DNA from: Syntrophomonadaceae bacterium
Lineage (GTDB): Bacteria; Bacillota; Syntrophomonadia; Syntrophomonadales; Syntrophomonadaceae
Direction: 5' to 3'
Assembly: GCA_012522955.1 (NCBI GenBank)
Contig: JAAYJK010000047.1
Location: 1-64,000 of the forward strand
DNA length: 64,000 bases
Shown piece after piece: positions 17,214 to 26,806 of this stretch. Positions within the stretch are counted from its first letter, which is position 1. The number at the start of each line of letters is the position of its first letter. A model generated the notes under the pieces. That model searched no databases, had not been told where the DNA came from, and saw only the letters and a list, made by a program, of their open reading frames with translations. The translations under genes were made by a program, and so were the position numbers.

Positions 17214-18332
17214 TTAAATCTCCTTTCCTCGATATATTTCAGCTGCTCTTCCTAGGATTTTCTTCCTGGCCAGGGCCAACAGCAAGGTCAAGGCCGGGAG
17301 AAAAACTTCAAACAGCATTGCATAGTAGGGATAAATTAAGGCATGAAAGTTGAAACTACTGGACGCATCAGGAAACTGCAGGATGCTGAGATCAAAGAGC
17401 AGTAATCCAATAGGCAGCACTATCGAGGTATAAGAAGGCAGCTTAAGCAGCTGGGCAGCCCCCAGAGTCGCGGCATAATAAAGAACCGTAATTTTAATTA
17501 TTCCCAACAATAAGCCGGCTGATGCCCCTAAGATATCCACCCGAGTTATGATGTCTGCAATATCGATCCGAATAATCATGGCATGGACGGGATAGGTGAA
17601 TATGCCGCCCAGAGCCTGCAATACAGTTATAGCCAAGAGAGTGAGAACTACAATATTGGCCATTCCCAAGCTCATACCCCATACTATGCTTGAACCCAAT
17701 TTATTTTGGTCCTTCAGAAAGGGGAAGAGCATGAGGAATATTATTATTTCTCCAAAAGGATAAATGAGAGTTTGAAAGCAGGCCCTGATAAAATCCCGGG
17801 CAGGAATATCCATAATGGGCAGCAAAGCCTCCAGCTCAATTTCATTACTGATAGTAGTTAGGATTAATAGGAAGGTGAGCAGTATCAAGGGTAGAAGATT
17901 GACTGCACACCGGCCCATGACTTCCGCACCATTGCGTACCATATAGGCGGACATAGCCAGGGTGCAGAGAATCAGTACATCTGAGGGAGTATAACGGAGC
18001 ATAACCGTTGATATATAGGCAGCATAATTGTGCAACATCATGGAAGCCAGATGAAAGAAATACCAGACGTATAAAAGGGATACTATTTTGCCCCATAGGG
18101 GTCCATAAATACATTGGTTTATCTCGATCAGATTTTTTCCCGGATAATAAGAATAAAGTTTAATGACTATCCAGACCAGAAACAAAGCGGCAGCAAAACC
18201 AGCTATGTAGGCCAGCCACATATTATTGCCAGCTATGCTGCCCGAGTAGAAAACACCTACTGAGCCGGACATGGAGAAGAATATTAGGGCCATTAGCTGA
18301 AGAGAGCTAATTTTTTCTTTTTCTATACTCAT
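17214..18332 (-). CDS. gerB: GerB-family spore germination permease (first copy)
   Basis: 372 residues, about ten membrane helices. The PGKNLIEINQCIYGPLWGK string and the spacing of helices match the paralogue at 16111. The family recognises germinants (amino acids, nucleosides, sugars) in the spore inner membrane and works with the A and C subunits. It follows gerC by 22 bp in the same operon. Good ribosome binding site (AAGGAAA). The germinant cannot be read from the sequence. Confidence 0.92.
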   Translation of the reverse strand: MSIEKEKISSLQLMALIFFSMSGSVGVFYSGSIAGNNMWLAYIAGFAAALFLVWIVIKLYSYYPGKNLIEINQCIYGPLWGKIVSLLYVWYFFHLASMMLHNYAAYISTVMLRYTPSDVLILCTLAMSAYMVRNGAEVMGRCAVNLLPLILLTFLLILTTISNEIELEALLPIMDIPARDFIRACFQTLIYPFGEIIIFLMLFPFLKDQNKLGSSIVWGMSLGMANIVVLTLLAITVLQALGGIFTYPVHAMIIRIDIADIITRVDILGASAGLLLGIIKITVLYYAATLGAAQLLKLPSYTSIVLPIGLLLFDLSILQFPDASSSFNFHALIYPYYAMLFEVFLPALTLLLALARKKILGRAAEIYRGKEI

Positions 18333-18354
18333 AGTTAATTGTTTCCTTCTTGGT

Positions 18355-19539
18355 CTATTTATTGATACTATGCAGTATCATGTTAGGCCGAACCAGGGCA
18401 GTCTGAACTTGGATTTCCACTTCCAGGGCTGGGAAGATATCTATCCAGTCTTCTTTGATTTCTTTCCATTCCCGGGGATATTTTTTATACACTGCATCAC
18501 CAAATCCAAAAATATCAGCTTTTAGCAGCCGGGCTTGCTCTAGAGATAATAAAATATCCTGGCGGATGACTGCAGCCTGTCCCTGGTTAATGCGGTTCCA
18601 TAACTCCTTGTCAAGTACATCCACAAAACCATCCGCATCCCCTAAGACACCTTTCTCCCTTACCAGTATTTTGATCTTCAATTCTCCGTTTATTATCTGA
18701 GGCTCAATCTTGGTCTTGGCGCTGATAACCTCAATGCTTATATTCACCTCATCTTGAGGGCTTGGCATTACCAGCAGTCCGTTATCCAAATGGTTGATTA
18801 CCCATAGCATGCCCCGGGTTTCCCGCTCATTCAGGGTGCCTATCATTTTAAAGTCCCGGTTGAACACAGCGGTCCCGGAAAGGAGAGGTGTTTTTTCCCC
18901 ATTAGCACTAAGCAGCTGTATATAGGACATAACCGGAGCGGTAGCTTGACTCAGCTGACGGTTGCTGAATTCATACAGGTCAACTGCAGAAGCCTTGGCG
19001 TTATTGCTGCGGTTTTCAATAAGGCTGCTGATATTCATAGCTGGAATAGGATCCAGTTTAGAGTCCATTTTCAGGATATCACTGGCCGAGCCTTTACTGA
19101 CCAGGAGCCAAATAGAAATACGTGGTTCAGCATCCCGGAAGAAAAAATCCAGGTATTCGCCCACCCCTTCTTGCCGGGCCAGGTCTTCGGAAAAGACTAT
19201 GATCTGGTTGTGGGCCCAGTACAGTTTCTTGGGTGACTGCATGGTAGCATTGCGAATACAATCGAATACAGTCTTACCCCTGGTCTTAAGGTTCCAATAG
19301 GGCGGATTTGCTATGCTGGATTGAACAGCAGCCGGGGCCAAGGTACCCAGGTTAATTATCTGGGCCGTCATCTGGATATCTTCTTCAGATTCTTCTGTAT
19401 CAAAGGCTACACCGGTGGTGATAGCCAGCGATGTAAGTTCATTTTTGTCCCAGCATCCGCTCAGAGCTATGCTCAGACACAGGAAGAGGGAAATTATTTT
19501 CAATAGCCTGTATTTAATACAATTCTGCAGTTTACTCAC
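18355..19539 (-). CDS. gerC: Ger(x)C family spore germination lipoprotein
   Basis: 394 residues. The N terminus is a lipoprotein signal: basic residues, a hydrophobic run (IISLFLCLSIALSGC) with lipobox LSGC, the Cys at about residue 29. After it, WDKNELTSLAITTGVAFD is the classic Ger(x)C opening. The mature protein would be anchored by diacylglycerol to the outer face of the inner spore membrane and form the C subunit of the receptor. The start is GTG at 19539 with AAGAGG close upstream; the choice is moderately sure. Lies 22 bp after gerA. Confidence 0.92.
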   Translation of the reverse strand: MSKLQNCIKYRLLKIISLFLCLSIALSGCWDKNELTSLAITTGVAFDTEESEEDIQMTAQIINLGTLAPAAVQSSIANPPYWNLKTRGKTVFDCIRNATMQSPKKLYWAHNQIIVFSEDLARQEGVGEYLDFFFRDAEPRISIWLLVSKGSASDILKMDSKLDPIPAMNISSLIENRSNNAKASAVDLYEFSNRQLSQATAPVMSYIQLLSANGEKTPLLSGTAVFNRDFKMIGTLNERETRGMLWVINHLDNGLLVMPSPQDEVNISIEVISAKTKIEPQIINGELKIKILVREKGVLGDADGFVDVLDKELWNRINQGQAAVIRQDILLSLEQARLLKADIFGFGDAVYKKYPREWKEIKEDWIDIFPALEVEIQVQTALVRPNMILHSINK

Positions 19540-19561
19540 CTCTTGTGTTTGATAGCTGGCT

Positions 19562-21175
19562 TTAATCGGCCTCGGTTTGATCTGGTTGCGGCGGTGATGG
19601 TCTTAAATTGTCCGATTGACGTGTAGGATTTTGGACTGCTATTAGGTGGGGGCGCTTTAGCATAGTCCACCAGGGGGCTCTTATATAACTGTCTTTAAGA
19701 TCTCCTATAACCAGGGGGGCTATGGGTTCCAGGTATGGTACCCCAAAAGAACGCAGAGCAGCCAAGTGGACCAGCAAGGCCAGCAATCCAATTACTATGC
19801 CAAAGGCTCCTAGGACTCCTGCCATTAGTACCAGCAAAAACCTAATCAAAGTACTGGCATCGGTATGGGTTACTACCAGGAATGATGATACTGCAGTAAA
19901 GGCGATTAAAATAATCATGGCCTGGTCCACCAGGCCCGCCTGAACTGCTGCCTGTCCGATAACCAGAGCTCCCACTATGCTTATTGCCTGTCCCACCTGC
20001 TGGGGCAGACGAATCCCACCTTCCCGTAGTATTTCGAATATCAAGCCCATAAGAATAGCTTCCACTAGGGCCGGGAAAGGGATACCCTGTACCGACAGGG
20101 CCATGGTTATCAACAAGGGAGTAGGGATGAATTCCTGGTGGTAGGTTAACAGGGCTACATAAACAGCCGGGGCCAGGATGCTCAGGAAAAAAGCGGCGAA
20201 GCGTAGTAATCTGATAAAGCTGGCGTAGTAAGGCCGGGAGTAATAGTCTTCCGCCGCCTGGAAGCCTTCAATAAAAAGCATGGGAACGGTGAGGGCAAAT
20301 GGAGTGCCATCTACCAGTATAGCTACCCGTCCCTCCAGGATACGGGCAGCGGCAATATCAGGCTTTTCCGTATTACCCACGGTGGAAAACAATGAATAGG
20401 GAGCATCCTCGATGAACTGCTCGATATAACCGGATTCCAGTATGGCGTCAGTCTTTATTCTACTTAAACGGGACCTTACTTCTGCTAGCAATTCCGGGCT
20501 GCTAACCCCCTTCAGATAGGCTATGGCTATATGGGTACGAGTCTGTTCTCCCACTATCATCTGTTCTATGATGAGATTGGGATTCAATATCTTTCTTCGT
20601 AAAAGGGCAGTATTATAGCGAAGGGTCTCTGTAAAACCTTCCCGGGGTCCTCTCACCACTTGTTCGATGGTTGGCTCTTGTACCGATCGGGCCTGCCAGC
20701 CCTTGGTATCAATATCCAGAGCCTTGCTGAAGCCATCCACTAGCAAAACAGTATTTCCATATAACGAGGCCTTTATTAACTCCTCGAAAGAGCTGACTTC
20801 TTTTACATCCCCTACCGACAGCAATATGCTCTGAAGCTGGCTGGCATCCTTCATAGGCCTAATCTGCTGGGTATCCAGCAGATGCATATCATACATGAGT
20901 GGTTTGATTATAGTTTCATTTATGATTTTCTTGTCCACCAATCCATCTACGAAAAAAAGAGCAGCCTTATAGCTGTAACGGGGACCAAAATTGAATTTCC
21001 GTACCACCATATCCGGACTACTGCCTATTATTTCACGGAGTCGGATCAGGTTTTCATCCAAATCGGTGTTTAACTGTTCCCCTGCTGTAGCAGAGTCAGG
21101 TGCTGGGGATTGTTTTTTTTCATTGATTCGATGCAATTGTGTCGCCCTGACCTTTTTCTTCAGGAATCCGAACAT
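19562..21175 (-). CDS. gerA: GerA-family spore germination protein (receptor A subunit)
   Basis: 537 residues from the ATG at 21175, chosen because AGGAGG lies nine to ten bases upstream; an earlier ATG at 21208 lacks one. Layout: a soluble N-terminal domain of about 300 residues (RLREIIGSSPDMVVRKF; VRGPREGFTETLRYNTALLR; PDIAAARILEGRVAILVDG, all family hallmarks) and a C-terminal membrane domain of about five helices (SILAPAVYVALLTYHQEFIP). GerA proteins assemble into channels in the spore inner membrane that open on germinant binding. Its order A-C-B-B differs from the B. subtilis A-B-C order. It is the first gene of the operon. Confidence 0.94.
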   Translation of the reverse strand: MFGFLKKKVRATQLHRINEKKQSPAPDSATAGEQLNTDLDENLIRLREIIGSSPDMVVRKFNFGPRYSYKAALFFVDGLVDKKIINETIIKPLMYDMHLLDTQQIRPMKDASQLQSILLSVGDVKEVSSFEELIKASLYGNTVLLVDGFSKALDIDTKGWQARSVQEPTIEQVVRGPREGFTETLRYNTALLRRKILNPNLIIEQMIVGEQTRTHIAIAYLKGVSSPELLAEVRSRLSRIKTDAILESGYIEQFIEDAPYSLFSTVGNTEKPDIAAARILEGRVAILVDGTPFALTVPMLFIEGFQAAEDYYSRPYYASFIRLLRFAAFFLSILAPAVYVALLTYHQEFIPTPLLITMALSVQGIPFPALVEAILMGLIFEILREGGIRLPQQVGQAISIVGALVIGQAAVQAGLVDQAMIILIAFTAVSSFLVVTHTDASTLIRFLLVLMAGVLGAFGIVIGLLALLVHLAALRSFGVPYLEPIAPLVIGDLKDSYIRAPWWTMLKRPHLIAVQNPTRQSDNLRPSPPQPDQTEAD

Positions 21176-21361
21176 AGGTCCCGTTCCTCCTCTTTTTCCA
21201 TACATCAATAATGTTTCATATTTAAGCCGGTTTTATGTAAAAGTTGACTTGGAAAGCCACATCTACCCGAAATCATTTAATGGTATAATTCTCTCATTTC
21301 TTTGGCATTATAAGATTGTCGGAAAAACATAATATTATCGAAAAAGGAAAGGGGTTTTTAT

Positions 21362-21703
21362 ATGAGTGGAAGCTGGATAGGAACAATTGTCCGCTTCGTG
21401 GTGTCAGCGATAGTATTAATGTTGGTAGCCTACCTGATTCCTGGTATAAGGGTATCGGGCTTTGTAGGGGCCCTAATAGCGGCCGTGGTAATTGCCGGTA
21501 TTGGTTACCTGATAGAAATGGCATTCGGTGATCGGATTTCCCCGCGATCTCGTGGAATTGTGGGTTTTGTTACAGCTGCAGTGGTTATCTATCTGGCCCA
21601 GTTTATCATTCCTAATTATCTGTCCGTTTCTTTGCTGGGAAGCCTTTTGGCAGCACTGGTTATAGGATTGATAGACGCTTTTGTGCCCACCGAGCTGAGG
21701 TGA
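21362..21703 (+). CDS. Small membrane protein, phage holin family IV-like (YvlD type)
   Basis: 113 residues, four hydrophobic helices (about 10-28, 30-50, 60-78, 84-105). The family is named after mycobacteriophage holins, but chromosomal members such as YvlD are not lytic and have no clear function; some belong to envelope-stress regulons. Ribosome binding site AAAGGAAAGGGG. It is single, divergent from gerA, and followed by a terminator. Confidence 0.78.
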   Translation: MSGSWIGTIVRFVVSAIVLMLVAYLIPGIRVSGFVGALIAAVVIAGIGYLIEMAFGDRISPRSRGIVGFVTAAVVIYLAQFIIPNYLSVSLLGSLLAALVIGLIDAFVPTELR

Positions 21704-21752
21704 GCCCAAAGCTGATGGCTTGAGAAATGTGCCAACCCTAGAAATAAGGAAT

Positions 21753-21796
21753 AGGTCCATGTAAGAAATCCCAATTATTTCTTTATGGACCTTTTC
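21753..21796 (+). terminator. Rho-independent terminator after the small membrane protein gene
   Basis: AGGTCCATG and ATGGACCT with an inner AGAAAT/ATTTCT stem, followed by TTTTC. Strong and long. Confidence 0.8.
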
Positions 21797-22005
21797 TTAT
21801 GTGGCATAATTATAGGATGGAATAGAGAGCATAGAAGGATTAGACACCGGTCATATGAGATAAGAAATGTAACGGAAGAGGCCCATATTGATTAATACTC
21901 TAGAAAAATTGACATTGCTAATATGGATAAATACCAGTAAAATTAATAGCGAAAATAGTAGGCAGTGATTTCATAAATAAGTTATTGCTATAAGGAGATA
22001 GTCTT

Positions 22006-22320
22006 ATGTTTGGATTTATAGGTAATATTGGGCCCTGGGAATTAATAGTCATATTATTAATTGCACTGATTGTGGTGGGACCAGGCAAGTTGCCGGAAGT
22101 TGCCAAAGGCATAGGAAAAGCTACCCGGGAATTCAAAAAGGCTACCAGCGGGGTTCAAAAAGAAATTAATGAAGTGATGAAATTCGATGATGATAAAGCC
22201 AGCCCGGGCAAAAATGGACACGAAGCCATCAAGAGTACAGGGAAGGAAAAGGTTCGGGATATTGAACCCGGGGGTGAGGAAACAAGTGAGGAACAGAGAG
22301 AAGACGGTAGTCAGGTGTAA
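22006..22320 (+). CDS. tatA: Twin-arginine translocase subunit TatA/TatE
   Basis: 104 residues. The short periplasm-facing start and single helix (GPWELIVILLIALIVVGPGKLP) are followed by an amphipathic helix (EVAKGIGKATREFKKA) and an acidic, Gly-rich tail. TatA oligomers form the pore for folded proteins exported by the Tat pathway. No tatC lies beside it. Ribosome binding site AAGGAGATAG. It ends 46 bp before the SAM riboswitch. A TTGACA at 21909 is a possible -35. Confidence 0.93.
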   Translation: MFGFIGNIGPWELIVILLIALIVVGPGKLPEVAKGIGKATREFKKATSGVQKEINEVMKFDDDKASPGKNGHEAIKSTGKEKVRDIEPGGEETSEEQREDGSQV

Positions 22321-22365
22321 TTAGTGCCCCTGGCCGCTGTATAAGCCAATATATACGCTTGAATG

Positions 22366-22508
22366 CTCTTATCCAGAGAGGTGGAGGGAAAGGCCCGATG
22401 AAGCCCGGCAACCGCCCGTTAAGGTAAGGTGCCAATTCCTGCAGGATTATCCTGAAAGATGAGAGAGGGCTAAGAGATTTGAACCCTCTAATAAGAGGGT
22501 TTTTATTG
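22366..22508 (+). promoter_or_regulatory. SAM-I (S-box) riboswitch with terminator
   Basis: Aptamer from CTTATCCAGAGAGG through GGCAACC, GGTGCCAATTC and the GATGAGAGA closing side (22366-22467). Downstream the expression platform has an anti-terminator segment (GAGGGC, 22464 on) that can pair with GAACCCTCT, and a terminator CCCTCTAATAAGAGGG plus TTTTTATT (22484-22508). S-boxes turn transcription off when S-adenosylmethionine is plentiful. It sits 34 bp in front of metH and so controls methionine and homocysteine synthesis. Confidence 0.97.
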
Positions 22509-22541
22509 TCAGTATTTGCCGGCTGTAGAAGGAGGGATAGA

Positions 22542-25055
22542 ATGAATAGAGACATTATTACAGAGTTGAAAGATAGAATTCTAATACTTGATGGAGCCAT
22601 GGGAACCATGTTGCAAAATCAAGGTATGCAGCCCGGTGAATGTCCAGAGTGGTTTGGAATCCAAAATCCGAGGCTATTGGAAGAAATACATTATCAGTAT
22701 GTACAAGCAGGTGCCCACATTATTCAGACCAATACCTTTGGAGGAAACCGTTGCAAGCTGAATGAATTTGGTCTGGCTGATAAAGTGCAGGAAATAAATG
22801 GGGAAGCAGTGAGAATAGCCCGGCAAGCAGCCAGGGAAAAGGCTTTGGTAGCTGCTTCCATTGGTCCTACTGGTAAACTGCTCCATCCCATAGGGGATAC
22901 GGATTTTGATTATCTTTACCAGGTTTTTGGGGAGCAGGCAGCAGCCTGTGAAAAGGCCGGAGCCCATCTTATTTCAATAGAAACCATGACCGATATAGGG
23001 GAGATGAGGGCGGCCCTAATTGCTGCCCGGCAACATACCCGTTTGCCCATAATAGCTCATATGACTTTTGAAAATGGGGGAAGGACTATGATGGGAACCG
23101 ATCCCCTTACAGCTCTTATCATCCTAGAGGCTTTGCAGCCTTTGGCTATCGGAGCCAATTGTTCGGGAGGAGCTAGAGAACTGCTGCCGGTTATTGAGGC
23201 CATGGGCCGTTATTCCAAGCTATTCCTATCGGTGGAACCCAATGCAGGTTTGCCCCAACTAATTAACGGTAATACGGTTTTCCCTGATTCACCTGAAGAA
23301 ATGGCAGAATATGCCCTTAAACTCCGGGAGGTCGGAGCCAATATTATAGGGGGCTGTTGTGGGACTACCCCAGAGCACATACAGGCTATGGCCAGAGCTC
23401 TCAAAGGAATTCCTCCCCTAAGCAGAAACAAGCAGGGCTTAAGGGGGCTTGCTTCCCGCAGCCATTGCACATTAATAGGAGAAGAATACCCTTTGGCCTT
23501 TATCGGGGAACGCATCAATCCCACCGCCAGAAAGAAACTAGCCCAGGACATTAAAGAAGGCAGTATGCAAATGGTAGTAGAAGAAGCCCGAAAGCAGCGG
23601 GAGGCAGGGGCTCCCATCCTAGACGTAAACATGGGCGTGCCTGGGATTGACGAGGCGGCTGCCATGAAAAAAGCTGTAATCCAGGTACAGGCAGCGGTGG
23701 ATGCTCCGCTATCAATTGATTCGGTCAACCTCGAAGCGGTTGAAAACGGCTTAAAATACTTTGTGGGCAGGGCTTTGATAAATTCCACTACTGGAGAAGA
23801 AAAACAGCTTAGCCTGGTGTTGCCTTTGGCCAAAAAATATGGAGCGGCTGTTTTGGGACTTTGTTTGGATGAAAATGGCATCCCGGATACCGCTCAAGGC
23901 CGATTGGAAATTGCCCGCCGCATTTATAATCGGGCTCTCGAATACGGTTTGCGGGATGAGGACATATATATTGACTGCCTGGTTAAAACTGCCAGTGCCG
24001 AACAGGGACAGGTAATGGAAACCCTGAAAACCTTACAGTTGGTAAAAAGAGAGCTTCCAGTCAGGACAGTATTGGGGATAAGCAATGTATCCCATGGTCT
24101 GCCGGCCCGAGACATTTTGACTTCGGCCTACCTGGCTATGGCTTGGGCCGCCGGCTTGGATCTGCCGATAATGAATCCCTTTGATGAAAAAGTAATGGAT
24201 ACTACCCAAGCTGCAGCGGTGCTATTAAACCGGGATCAGAATTGCAGCGGATATATTGAAAAATATAAGGATTATAAATCAGGAGGTACTAGTGATGCCG
24301 GGCTGCTCAGACACCCGGTATGTTCGATGTGCAACATACCGGAACTAATTAGCCCGGAAAAGGCTGCAGCGGTTTCGGATACTGTCAAGACTGTCAAGCC
24401 CGAAAACGTTGCAGGTGAATCCGGGATCGGACATCTTCTACAACAGGCCATTCTCAATGGGGATAAAGATGATATCGAATCCCTTCTGGAACGGGCCTTA
24501 AGGGAGGAGAAACTGGATCCTTTACAGCTGGTTAACCAGTATCTTATTCCCGGTATTGAAGAAGCTGGGCAATTATATGATAAAAAGAAATATTTTCTGC
24601 CTCAGTTGATGATGGCCGCCGAAACCATGAAAAAAGCCTTTGCTTTTATTAAACCCCATTTGCAGGAAGAGGAAGGAAAAAGTAGCGGTGTTATTGTAAT
24701 GGCTACGGTGGAGGGAGACATACATGACATAGGGAAAAATATTGTATGCGTGTTGCTGGAGAATTATGGCTTTAAGGTGCTGGATCTGGGCAAAGATGTA
24801 AAGGCTGCTGATATTCTGCAGGCAGCCCAGGAGCAGGAGGCGGAGATCATCGGATTAAGTGCTTTAATGACTACTACTATGCCTAGAATGAAGGAAGTTA
24901 TTGAGGGAGTCAAGGCTCAGGGCCTTAATTGCCGCGTGATGGTGGGAGGCGCAGTCTTGAACCAGGAGTATGCCGACAGCATTAGTGCTGACGCCTATGG
25001 AAAAGATGCCCGACAAGCGGTATTGGTAGCCCAGAGTTTATTGAGACTATATTGA
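22542..25055 (+). CDS. metH: Cobalamin-dependent methionine synthase, short form without reactivation domain
   Basis: 837 residues from the ATG at 22542 (AGGAGGGATAGA before it). Domains: homocysteine S-methyltransferase (~1-300; DGAMGTML, zinc ligands in GANCSGG and GGCCGTTP), pterin/methyltetrahydrofolate-binding (~320-600; FIGERINPTARKK, DVNMGVPG), B12-binding cap and Rossmann domains (~640-837; EGDIHDIGKNIV with the Dx HxxG lower ligand). The C-terminal AdoMet-binding reactivation domain of E. coli MetH is missing, as in many anaerobes. It moves methyl from methyl-THF through cobalamin to homocysteine. It is the first gene after the S-box, and the homocysteine-making genes follow. Confidence 0.95.
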   Translation: MNRDIITELKDRILILDGAMGTMLQNQGMQPGECPEWFGIQNPRLLEEIHYQYVQAGAHIIQTNTFGGNRCKLNEFGLADKVQEINGEAVRIARQAAREKALVAASIGPTGKLLHPIGDTDFDYLYQVFGEQAAACEKAGAHLISIETMTDIGEMRAALIAARQHTRLPIIAHMTFENGGRTMMGTDPLTALIILEALQPLAIGANCSGGARELLPVIEAMGRYSKLFLSVEPNAGLPQLINGNTVFPDSPEEMAEYALKLREVGANIIGGCCGTTPEHIQAMARALKGIPPLSRNKQGLRGLASRSHCTLIGEEYPLAFIGERINPTARKKLAQDIKEGSMQMVVEEARKQREAGAPILDVNMGVPGIDEAAAMKKAVIQVQAAVDAPLSIDSVNLEAVENGLKYFVGRALINSTTGEEKQLSLVLPLAKKYGAAVLGLCLDENGIPDTAQGRLEIARRIYNRALEYGLRDEDIYIDCLVKTASAEQGQVMETLKTLQLVKRELPVRTVLGISNVSHGLPARDILTSAYLAMAWAAGLDLPIMNPFDEKVMDTTQAAAVLLNRDQNCSGYIEKYKDYKSGGTSDAGLLRHPVCSMCNIPELISPEKAAAVSDTVKTVKPENVAGESGIGHLLQQAILNGDKDDIESLLERALREEKLDPLQLVNQYLIPGIEEAGQLYDKKKYFLPQLMMAAETMKKAFAFIKPHLQEEEGKSSGVIVMATVEGDIHDIGKNIVCVLLENYGFKVLDLGKDVKAADILQAAQEQEAEIIGLSALMTTTMPRMKEVIEGVKAQGLNCRVMVGGAVLNQEYADSISADAYGKDARQAVLVAQSLLRLY

Positions 25056-25131
25056 TCCTTGGTCTGCTCAAGCAGCGGCGGGGATAATATGATAAAACCA
25101 TAGATTAATTATGAAAATCAGGAGGACTATT

Positions 25132-26373
25132 ATGTCATACACTAAAACTTATGAAGAGATAAATGAGAAGATAAAAAAAGGCCAAGCGGTAGTAGTAACT
25201 GCAGAAGAAGTAATAGATATTGTGAAGGAAAAAGGCTACGCCCAAGCAGCCCGGGAAATTGATGTAGTTACCACCGGCACATTTGGTCCGATGTGCTCTT
25301 CAGGCGCATTTATAAATTTTGGTCATTCCAATCCTCGTATTAAAATGAAGAAAGTATGGCTGAATGGAGTAGAAGCATATACTGGTATAGCAGCAGTTGA
25401 TGTTTATCTGGGGGCAGGACAGCTGCCGGAATCAGATCCTGAAAACAAGGTTTATCCGGGCCGATTTAGCTATGGAGGCGGCCATGTAATACAAGATTTG
25501 GTAGCTGGGAAAGAAATCAGATTGGAAGCTGTGGCTTATGGCACCGACTGTTATCCCAACCGTAAGCTGGAGACTATAATTACCCTGGACGATGTGAATG
25601 AGGCCTTTATGTTTAACCCTCGCAATGCCTATCAAAATTATAATTGTGCGGTTAACCTGGGCGATCGTCCCCTTTATACCTATATGGGTATATTACGGCC
25701 CCGCCTGGGAAATGCCGCTTATTCCACCTCCGGGCAGTTGAGTCCCTTGTTGAATGACCCCCATTACAAGACCATTGGAATCGGTACTCGGATATTCTTG
25801 GGTGGTGGTATAGGTTATGTAGCCTGGAATGGGACCCAGCATCATCCCAATGTAAGCAGGGGCGAAAATGGGGTTCCCCAAACCCCAGCCGGCACTCTTT
25901 CCGTTATTGGCGATCTTAAACAGATGGATCCCAACTGGCTGGTAGGTTTGAGCTATATAGGTTATGGAGCGACTATGGCCGTTGGCATAGGAATACCCAT
26001 ACCCATATTGGATGAAGAAATTCTACACTATACGGCAGTTAAAGATGAAGATATTTACTGCCCCATAGTAGACTTTTTTGAGGGTTATCCCTATAAAAAA
26101 GATATAGATTTGGGCTTGGCCAATTTTAAAGAGCTAAAAAGCGGCCGGATAAATATTAACGGCAAGCAGGTAGTTACTACCCCCCAATCCAGTTATCCAA
26201 GAGCCAAGAAAATTGCCAGCATCTTAAAAGACTGGATCGCTAACGGTAAATTTGAAATAAGCCAACCAGTACAGATGCTGCCTGGAGCAGATGCTAATAT
26301 CGATTTTAAATCCATACCCGATAGACGGCCGGTTAATGGGATCATCTTCAATTCCAGGATGGGAGGTAAGTAA
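25132..26373 (+). CDS. L-aspartate semialdehyde sulfurtransferase, homocysteine biosynthesis (DUF39/COG1900)
   Basis: 413 residues; start ATG at 25132 with AGGAGG seven bases upstream. It shows the DUF39 pattern: EIDVVTTGTFGPMCSSGAF near residue 45 (conserved Cys), GVEAYTGIAAVDVYLGAGQ near 85, GGGHVIQDL, GTRIFLGGGIGYV and GAT near 215-280. DUF39 proteins, with a ferredoxin-like partner, turn aspartate semialdehyde and sulfide into homocysteine in methanogens and many anaerobes. The next gene is exactly that partner, and metH uses the product, so the assignment is well supported. The CBS domains of some archaeal forms are absent. Confidence 0.9.
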   Translation: MSYTKTYEEINEKIKKGQAVVVTAEEVIDIVKEKGYAQAAREIDVVTTGTFGPMCSSGAFINFGHSNPRIKMKKVWLNGVEAYTGIAAVDVYLGAGQLPESDPENKVYPGRFSYGGGHVIQDLVAGKEIRLEAVAYGTDCYPNRKLETIITLDDVNEAFMFNPRNAYQNYNCAVNLGDRPLYTYMGILRPRLGNAAYSTSGQLSPLLNDPHYKTIGIGTRIFLGGGIGYVAWNGTQHHPNVSRGENGVPQTPAGTLSVIGDLKQMDPNWLVGLSYIGYGATMAVGIGIPIPILDEEILHYTAVKDEDIYCPIVDFFEGYPYKKDIDLGLANFKELKSGRININGKQVVTTPQSSYPRAKKIASILKDWIANGKFEISQPVQMLPGADANIDFKSIPDRRPVNGIIFNSRMGGK

Positions 26374-26375
26374 AG

Positions 26376-26798
26376 GTGAAAAACAGGATTGTATTGTATT
26401 TTTCCGCTGCCCAATCAGAACAGCCTATCATATACCAGTTGGTTAAAGAATATGATCTGGTAGTAAATATTCTAAAGGCTAATATTAATCCACAAAAAGA
26501 AGGATTAATGGTTATGGAACTAACCGGAGATAAGGACAATTATGAGTCCGGAATTAATTATTTAAGCGGTTTAGGAGTATCCTGCGAACCCTTAAGTCAG
26601 ACCGTGATGTGGGATGAAGCTCTTTGTATCCAGTGCGGAGCCTGCGCCTCCTTCTGTCCTACCGAAGCCTTGTTTATGGATCGGGAAAGTATGGAGGTAT
26701 CATTTGATAATTCAAAATGCGTAGTTTGTGGTATGTGTCTGGAGTGCTGTCCCACCCGGGCCATAAACCTCCATTTTGACATCAGGGAGGCCATGTAG
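26376..26798 (+). CDS. NIL-domain 2[4Fe-4S] ferredoxin, sulfurtransferase partner
   Basis: 140 residues, start GTG right after GGAGGTAAG and two bases past the previous stop. Residues 1-75 form a NIL domain; residues 80-140 hold two ferredoxin clusters (CIQCGACASFCP and CVVCGMCLECCP). The same pair (DUF39 plus NIL-ferredoxin) is required together for homocysteine synthesis in Methanosarcina. It probably delivers sulfur or electrons to the DUF39 enzyme. Confidence 0.9.
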   Translation: MKNRIVLYFSAAQSEQPIIYQLVKEYDLVVNILKANINPQKEGLMVMELTGDKDNYESGINYLSGLGVSCEPLSQTVMWDEALCIQCGACASFCPTEALFMDRESMEVSFDNSKCVVCGMCLECCPTRAINLHFDIREAM

Positions 26799-26806
26799 GG
26801 TTCTAT

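Noticed and set aside
23210-23881. A 223-codon minus-strand frame inside metH
   Set aside because: Composition (Ser, Pro, Ala-rich) and the obvious metH motifs on the plus strand.
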